Part shown: in pieces, positions 58,763 to 64,000 of the stretch
Layout of the letters: every line of letters begins with the position of its first letter
How positions within the stretch are numbered: the first letter of the stretch is position 1
Assembly: GCA_020747065.1 (NCBI GenBank)
Contig: JAGMVK010000003.1
Span: forward strand, 3,348,001 to 3,412,000
DNA: 64,000 nt
Reading direction: 5' to 3'
From: Cadophora sp. MPI-SDFR-AT-0126
Lineage: Eukaryota; Ascomycota; Leotiomycetes; Helotiales; Ploettnerulaceae
Notes under the pieces: generated by a model
Told to the model about the DNA's origin: nothing
Seen by the model: only the letters and a program-made list of their open reading frames with translations
Database searches by the model: none
Position numbers and translations under genes: made by a program

Positions 58763-60690
58763 ATGGGGATTTTGAATTCCATCAGCAAGACTTTCCAGCC
58801 AGCGACCGTCCACACAACAACAACAGCAAGCGAGCCAAGGATCGAAGTTGTCGCAGCCAATGCGGAGAAAAACAATGCGGAAGTAGACATTGATCTCAAA
58901 GCCACGGGTGAAGTTCGTCAAGATCTAGAGTCAGGTGTTGCACGTGTGGAGGCAGCACAAGCTGTTTGGGGGAAGTATGGCTTCTGGATAATCGTCGCGG
59001 GGTAAGTGGCATCTCCTATCTCGAAGGTCGAGCTAACACTTCCAAGTATTGGAATGTTGATGTTGGTATACGAGCTCGATAATACCACAGTATATATCTA
59101 CAACACATATGCTTTATCTTCATTCAACCAACTGTCCATTGGAGCTGCGTTGTCTACGGCTGGTGTCATCGTTTTCGCTGTCGTCAAACCGCCGATCGCC
59201 AAGCTATCTAACATCATTGGTCGAGGGGAGACGTACTGCTTCACCATCTCCTGCTACATCCTCGCCTACGTCCTCTTCGCATCCGCGAAATCGTTCGGCG
59301 CCTATGCAGCGGGCTATATTTTCTACTGTGTCGGGCAGTCCGGTACCAATATCATGAATGATATTGTGATTTCCGACATCACCACCGCGCGGTGGAGAGG
59401 CTTGGCGATCGCCGTATCTTTCTTTCCCTTCCTCTTCATGCCGTGGATCTCTGCCTTCATTGTATCCAGCGTCGTGTCGTCTGGTGGTATTGGATGGAAA
59501 TGGGGAATCGGGATGCTCGCAATCCTGATGCCATTCTCCGCGTCTTTCATCATCGGTACTCTCCTTTACTACCAACACAAAGCGAAGAGAGCCGGCATAG
59601 TTGTCATCGCCAAAGAGAAAATGACAGTCTACGAGTTCTGCTCTCAGATCGATCTCGGTGGTACACTACTCTTCAGCTTCGGATTCGCCATGTTCTTGCT
59701 TCCGATGACCCTTGCCGCATCGACCCCGAGGGGATGGAAGACTCCATGGATAGCAGCACTCATCGCACTAGGAGGAGCCTTTCTCATAGCTCTTCCATTC
59801 TACGAGCAGCGATTCGCGAAGCATCCTCTCGTACCATTCTACTACTTCAAGAATACTGCGATAGTAATTTCTGGTACGTTGCTACTCACAGATGCGCTCG
59901 GGTTCTCGGTAACGCATTCCTACTTGTACCCCTGGTCAACGATCGCTCGAGGACTCTCAGCCCGAGACGCGACATTTTTGCAAACAACCAACGGCGTGAT
60001 GCAAACCCTCTCGAGCATCCTCGGCGGTATGGTCATGCTCAAAACCCGTCGTTACAAATGGCTCGTGATGTTCGCCGTCACGATCCGCTTCATCGGATAC
60101 GGTGTCATGATCCGCCTTCGCGGCGCAGAGAATCCCATCGCAGAGCTCTTCATCGTACAGCTCCTCCAGGGCTTTGGTAGCGGTGTCATACTCATCGGGA
60201 CTCTAGTCTCGGCTCAGATCCAGGTCCCGCATAGTCAGCTAGCACAGATCACGGCGCTGATCCTGTGTTGCAATTTCCTCGGGTCGAGTATCGGGGCTAG
60301 TATTTCTGGAGGCATATACACGAATACGTTGAAAGATGAGTTGGCGAAGCAGCTTGGCGCAGGTGCGGATCAGAGTCTGATTGATAGTCTGTATAATTCG
60401 ATAACGGGCGTGGTGCCGGAGTGGGGAAGTCCAGAGAGGGAATCGATCAATGCTGCTGTGAGTTTCAATATTTGCGAAGCCATTCTGATGGGGCTGACTG
60501 AATATTTGGTAGTATTCCAATGTCATTCGTTATATGACATATACGGCTGTGGGATCAATGATTCCGAGTTTCATCCTTACTTGGTTTATGCCCAACATGG
60601 AGCTACCGTAAGTTACTTGTCACCGTTTGGAGATTCGTTTCAGATGCTAAAGCCAAAAGCAGGGACCAAAACAATCTTGTTGAATATTGA
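58763..60690 (+). CDS. SIT/ARN-type siderophore-iron transporter (MFS)
   Basis: Four exons (58763-59001, 59047-60457, 60513-60607, 60663-60690), 590 residues; the last exon is 28 nt. A cytoplasmic N-terminus of about 70 residues ends in GVARVEAAQAVWGKYGFWII, the typical entry into the first of about 14 membrane segments in the siderophore transporter family. Other family blocks: YELDNTTVYIYNTYALSSF, GRGETY, GQSGTNIMNDIVISD, STIARGLSARDATFL, LLQGFGSGVI, TARWRGL, and the end WFMPNMELPDQNNLVEY. It takes up ferric hydroxamate-type siderophores at the plasma membrane by proton symport. Length is normal. It follows a cluster of GATA sites. Confidence 0.92.
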
Positions 60691-61148
60691 ATAGTGGTGT
60701 GTTAGTAGTTATTGTGTGCTTGTCAAGTTATGTCTGGAGGGGAAATGTTGGTCTGCGGGATCGCTTAAGTGGTTAACATCAGTTGCCTAGTACTTTAACA
60801 AGCGATTTTTCTTCTTCATTTATTGACTTATTTGTATGTCTGTACTCTTTTGTCAGACCAGGTGGTTTGAAGATATTTCTGTCGGAACTCGAATGACAAG
60901 CTCTAAAGTTCACATGTCACGTTTACGAATCAAGAGGCACAGGATGGAATTAGACAGAGGGAAGATTGTCTTTTTCTCATTCGTCGATTCCGAGCAGAAG
61001 TACCACAGTTTTGTCCCAAGTCTGAGACCAGCCACAGACCAAAAACACAAGCCACAAAGCCACATTCCCTTCCAAGTAGTCGCACAAAACACTGCCACGT
61101 TCAAACATACTCATCTTCGGACTCCACCGAGTCTTCCAATCCTAGCTC
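60691..61148. other. convergent intergenic region
   Basis: Between the ends of the siderophore transporter and the minus-strand orphan gene. A 273-codon plus-strand frame starting here (60836) is the antisense of that orphan gene and is not accepted. Confidence 0.4.
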
Positions 61149-62000
61149 CTAGATATATGGACGCTTTGCCTTCTTTGTCTCAAAGTAGAGACTCTCCCCA
61201 ACCGTCGTCCAGCCAAGCTCGTCCGGCAAATCCGACGGAGTCCACGGAACGTATCGGTACTTCTTCCAAGTCAGAAGATTCCGTCCTGGCGCCATGTACC
61301 TCTCCTTGTCGATTGCCGTCTCCAGTCGTCTCACCTTCTGAATGCTCCTCGTCGCATCCTCCGTCTTCCCCATTCGGACATTCAACCACTGCCGTGGTGA
61401 TCTCGACACACCTCTCTTGTATTCGCCGAACCGAGTCCAGCGGATCTCATCCTTCATTTCTTCCACCTCTTCCTCGGCGTCACGAAATCTCGGACGTTCG
61501 AGCGCCCAGGAGTGAGCAATCTTCTTTGGTGGAACGGGGGCGCCGGGGTAATGGTGGATCCTGGCGGCTCCTTGCGGAGTGCCATGGAAGTCGTCGCGGA
61601 AGAGGTCGAGGAAGAAGCTGGCTCGGGCGGCTTCGGCTGGGGTGGCGAGGGGTTTGAAGGAGTGCCCCTGTCGGGGTGGGAAGATCGTGGTGGGAGAGGG
61701 GATCGGAGTGGGGATGTAGGGGGGTGGCGGAGTCGGAGAGGGGGGAGATGGTGAGGGGGCTGGTGCTGCTCTCCATCTCAACTTTGCTGGTCGGCCAGCT
61801 TCGTCTTCTGGTTCGGGAGCAGGAGCACGGCGCTTTCTGGTTCGGGTCTGAGGAGCTGGTGGTGGAGGAGTGCCCTCTGGGAGGGACTTGAAGAGGGTTG
61901 TGGCGCGAACCACAGACCGGGTCTGGTGCCGAAGGGACTGGGACTCAAGGAAGTCAGATCGTAAGGCCGATCTGGCCATTCTGCGAGTTTGGGTGACCAT
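61149..62000 (-). CDS. hypothetical Pro-rich basic protein
   Basis: 283 residues from the ATG at 62000 (MVTQTRRMARSALRSD), chosen for its A at -3 (CAAGATGG) and because the upstream extension looks like untranslated low-complexity sequence; the frame stays open to an ATG at 62261 (370 residues). Residues about 30-110 are Pro/Ala/Arg-rich with a KRR basic motif that may be a nuclear signal. The second half is better ordered: a Phe/Leu-rich helix (ASFFLDLFRDDF), an acidic helix DAEEEVEEMKDEIRWTRFGEYKR and a Trp/Tyr-rich end (KKYRYVPWTPSDLPDELGW). I do not recognise a family. The charged conserved-looking blocks make it a probable real gene. Confidence 0.6.
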   Translation of the reverse strand: MVTQTRRMARSALRSDFLESQSLRHQTRSVVRATTLFKSLPEGTPPPPAPQTRTRKRRAPAPEPEDEAGRPAKLRWRAAPAPSPSPPSPTPPPPYIPTPIPSPTTIFPPRQGHSFKPLATPAEAARASFFLDLFRDDFHGTPQGAARIHHYPGAPVPPKKIAHSWALERPRFRDAEEEVEEMKDEIRWTRFGEYKRGVSRSPRQWLNVRMGKTEDATRSIQKVRRLETAIDKERYMAPGRNLLTWKKYRYVPWTPSDLPDELGWTTVGESLYFETKKAKRPYI

Positions 62001-63011
62001 CTTGGCGAGAATTGGTGAGATCTGAGGTGGATGGTGGTGAAATGATGTGGTGTGAAGAGGATGATGTGTGAAGTTTGATGGAGGAGAGTGCTTTTGATGG
62101 AAGAGCTTTTGTGGTGATTGGAATAGGCGAAGATTCGTCAAGATGTCAAAGAAATCGGGGAGCTTGCTAAGATCAGAAGGAGGGAAAGAATTTATAGTTG
62201 CGCTCATCGTGAGAATCATGAGAATTGTGAGACGAGCCTCTTTACCATTGTTGAAGGCCATCCTACTGATCTCTTGGCTTTGCTATTATGAATGTTGACA
62301 ATAGGGGTTCTCGCTTAACCTTCCAAAGGTGGGGCAACAAAAACAAAGCATCTAATTTCGAATTACCACTGCAAAATCAGCACACCATGACGACTTGAGA
62401 TGATAGACTCATCCCACCGATACTTTCAAGTACTCAACAAATGCATATAAGCTTTGCAAATTTTCAAATTCTTCAATTGCCTCCTGTTAACTTGCAGTGG
62501 AAGGACACCAGCACCCATTGGCTGATGCAAACAATGGAAATATGACACCTTCCATAAGTTACCAGAACTCCACCGAGCACGAAATTATGTACACCATGAA
62601 ACTTTCGAATTTATCAAAAAAAAAAAAAAAAAAAAAGCGAAGATGAATGTGGGCAGTAAAACTTTTTGGCATTTTCCTGGGCGTCATTCGGTCGCAAATT
62701 CACTTCTCGCTGCGAAGTCGAGCAACCACATTACCAAGCAGTGGCTTTGAGCTTCAACAATAGTAAGGCTCCCTTGAATGGAAAAATTGCTTTCAAAATA
62801 CATCAACGAGCGAATAAATCTCTCATCATTCTCAGTATTGATTAATGGAGCACCTGTCTCCTTGTCAGGCGCTACCCATAACATCGTCATTTTCATCTCA
62901 GGCATCAATAATCCTCCCTTAACTCACCCGGAAAAACTAAGATAAGGTCAATAGCCATCGAGATTTCTAATCTCAAATTCTTATCTCACTACGTCATACT
63001 TTTTGATCATT
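62001..63011. other. intergenic between two divergent orphan genes
   Basis: About 1 kb with the promoters of both. Holds a poly-A tract and short frames only; an in-frame 5' extension of the orphan gene runs up to 62261. Confidence 0.4.
62616..62636. repeat. poly-A tract of 21 A
   Basis: Uninterrupted run of 21 A on the plus strand; either a promoter poly(dA:dT) element or chance; no target-site duplication typical of retroposition was noticed. Confidence 0.9.
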
Positions 63012-63662
63012 ATGGGACTCATGATGCGCGCATCTTCTCCGGAAGACGAGGAGATCGAGAGACCTGACTGCTACGTATATCGACTCCCAACTTCACCACC
63101 GACGGTTACAGAACTGAAGTTGCAGCCCTGGCCTACAAGAACAGAATCGAGTACAGCAGATGTGATATCCTCATCAAGTCACATGTTGGCGATTTCGCAA
63201 AGTCCCACCGCCACCCCTCAAAACAACCAAAAAACAACCAACAGCCTTTCACCACCTTGCGAATCTCCCACACCGAAATCCCCACCCAAGCCCTTCCGCA
63301 TCGCAAAGCGCCGCCATAGATCCAAATCCAATTCCCACCACCCGTCCATGAAAGCTCACGCCAGATTCACCTCCTCGAACTTCTCGAAAGCGGGGAACCT
63401 CGCCCTCGAAATTCAAAATGAGATCGAGCATTCTCGAACCAAGGATCTACGTCTCGGACGAGAGAGAAGCACGTGGTATTGGTTCTGCAAGCGCACGTTC
63501 GAGCCGCAGCCGAACGAGATGCTGAGGAAATTGAGGAGGTTGCAATTTGAAGTCTCGAAGAGGGAGTTGCTGGCTAATGGGATTAAAGATTGGGAAATTA
63601 GTGCGTTGTGTTTAGAGGGTGGGAGTGGCTTGAGGAAGGAGATCAAGTTGGAGGAGATTTAG
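63012..63662 (+). CDS. hypothetical Ser/Pro-rich basic protein
   Basis: 216 residues from the ATG at 63012 (MGLMMRASSPEDEEIE); three further Met codons follow within 15 bases. Residues to about 110 are Ser/Thr/Pro-rich with SP motifs and the basic run KRRHRSKS. The C-terminal 90 residues look folded: NLALEIQNEIEHSR, TWYWFCKRTFEPQPNEMLRKLRRLQFEVSKRELL and IKDWEISALCLE, mostly helical. No signal peptide or membrane segment. I do not recognise a family; ordered helical sequence and codon use suggest a real gene. Confidence 0.5.
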   Translation: MGLMMRASSPEDEEIERPDCYVYRLPTSPPTVTELKLQPWPTRTESSTADVISSSSHMLAISQSPTATPQNNQKTTNSLSPPCESPTPKSPPKPFRIAKRRHRSKSNSHHPSMKAHARFTSSNFSKAGNLALEIQNEIEHSRTKDLRLGRERSTWYWFCKRTFEPQPNEMLRKLRRLQFEVSKRELLANGIKDWEISALCLEGGSGLRKEIKLEEI

Positions 63663-64000
63663 TGAGGCATTGGTGGCAAGGATTGGTTTGTTGGTGCTGG
63701 AAGGTGATGGGACTTAGAATGATCGGGAACTTCTTCGTAGATCCGGGCATACAATATTCTAAGCTGCCAATGCAATGCCAAGTCACTCCATTAAGTCAAT
63801 ATGAAATTTTGTCTCCGAATATGACTTTATCATCAGATCGCGACGCCCGTGATTGAAGTCACTATTCCAATTTTGCCCGTTGACTTTTATCTCACGTGAT
63901 GTTTAGCCACAGCATCCATATCCCTGGGTGAAGTAGCAAAACCTTCTGTCAACCTTGAGGATATTTTGATAGATGTCCGATAAAGTTCTAACAGTGATTC
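63663..64000. other. intergenic to window end
   Basis: Includes the 3' UTR of the orphan gene; nothing else seen. Confidence 0.4.

Noticed and set aside
60836..61657. 273-codon plus-strand frame
   Set aside because: Antisense of the orphan gene at 61149-62000, Ser/Pro/Arg-rich without ordered segments; the minus-strand frame has better protein character.
62616..62636. Poly-A tract as a retrotransposed gene tail
   Set aside because: No coding sequence precedes it on the right strand and no flanking duplication was noticed.
1..64000. CRISPR arrays, insertion sequences, operons, riboswitches
   Set aside because: The window is eukaryotic with spliced genes; no direct-repeat array, inverted-repeat transposase gene or bacterial-type element was found.

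Overview
This window is nuclear DNA of a filamentous ascomycete (Pezizomycotina). The evidence is short GT-AG introns (about 45-120 nt) with CTAAC/CTAAT-like branch sites, a Ste12 with C-terminal C2H2 fingers, a CFEM/GPI protein, a SIT-type siderophore transporter, a fungal GH93 and a multi-exon GAF hybrid histidine kinase. The proteins look most like Leotiomycetes/Helotiales, but that placement is recall, not a computed result. Gene models below were spliced by hand, and each one closes in frame across its exons. Layout: 0-10 kb is compact and mostly housekeeping. It holds the 3' end of a WDR70-like WD40 gene, a small orphan gene, a peroxisomal HSDL2-like dehydrogenase (ends SKL), an NAD(P)-binding SDR, the CAF1/POP2 deadenylase, and divergent from it the complex I subunit NDUFB3/B12. 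10.9-17 kb holds a 13-exon hybrid histidine kinase convergent with a secreted GH25 lysozyme-like gene that carries three cysteine-rich repeats. 17-29.3 kb has no gene I can support. Its distal end is a strongly pyrimidine-rich stretch that probably forms the promoter and leader of STE12 (29.3-31.7 kb). 31.7-35.7 kb is again non-coding and rich in simple repeats. 35.7-46.8 kb holds a GH93 exo-arabinanase-like enzyme, two tRNA genes (Gly and Asp, both with anticodon introns), a BTB protein with a C-terminal zinc ribbon, an MFS monocarboxylate-type transporter, a protein joining a 2EXR-like domain to two chromodomains, and a CFEM GPI protein. 51-56.8 kb is a nine-exon, 1775-residue protein with a nucleotidyltransferase-like N-terminus and many ankyrin repeats. 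57.3-60.7 kb has a decayed transcription-factor gene followed by a siderophore transporter with a cluster of GATA sites upstream. 61-64 kb has two orphan genes. Most interesting: the tRNA-Gly gene carries, besides a 12-nt anticodon intron, a 51-nt insertion in its T arm that starts GTACGT, ends ACAG and contains GCTAAT. Removing both gives an exact 71-nt tRNA-Gly, so it resembles a spliceosomal intron in a Pol III gene and it splits the B box. Next are the 2EXR/tandem chromodomain fusion, the nucleotidyltransferase-like/ankyrin giant, and the GH25 with Cys repeats. There is no biosynthetic cluster or operon-like system; neighbours seem mostly unrelated, apart from possible iron-linked genes (siderophore transporter, CFEM protein).
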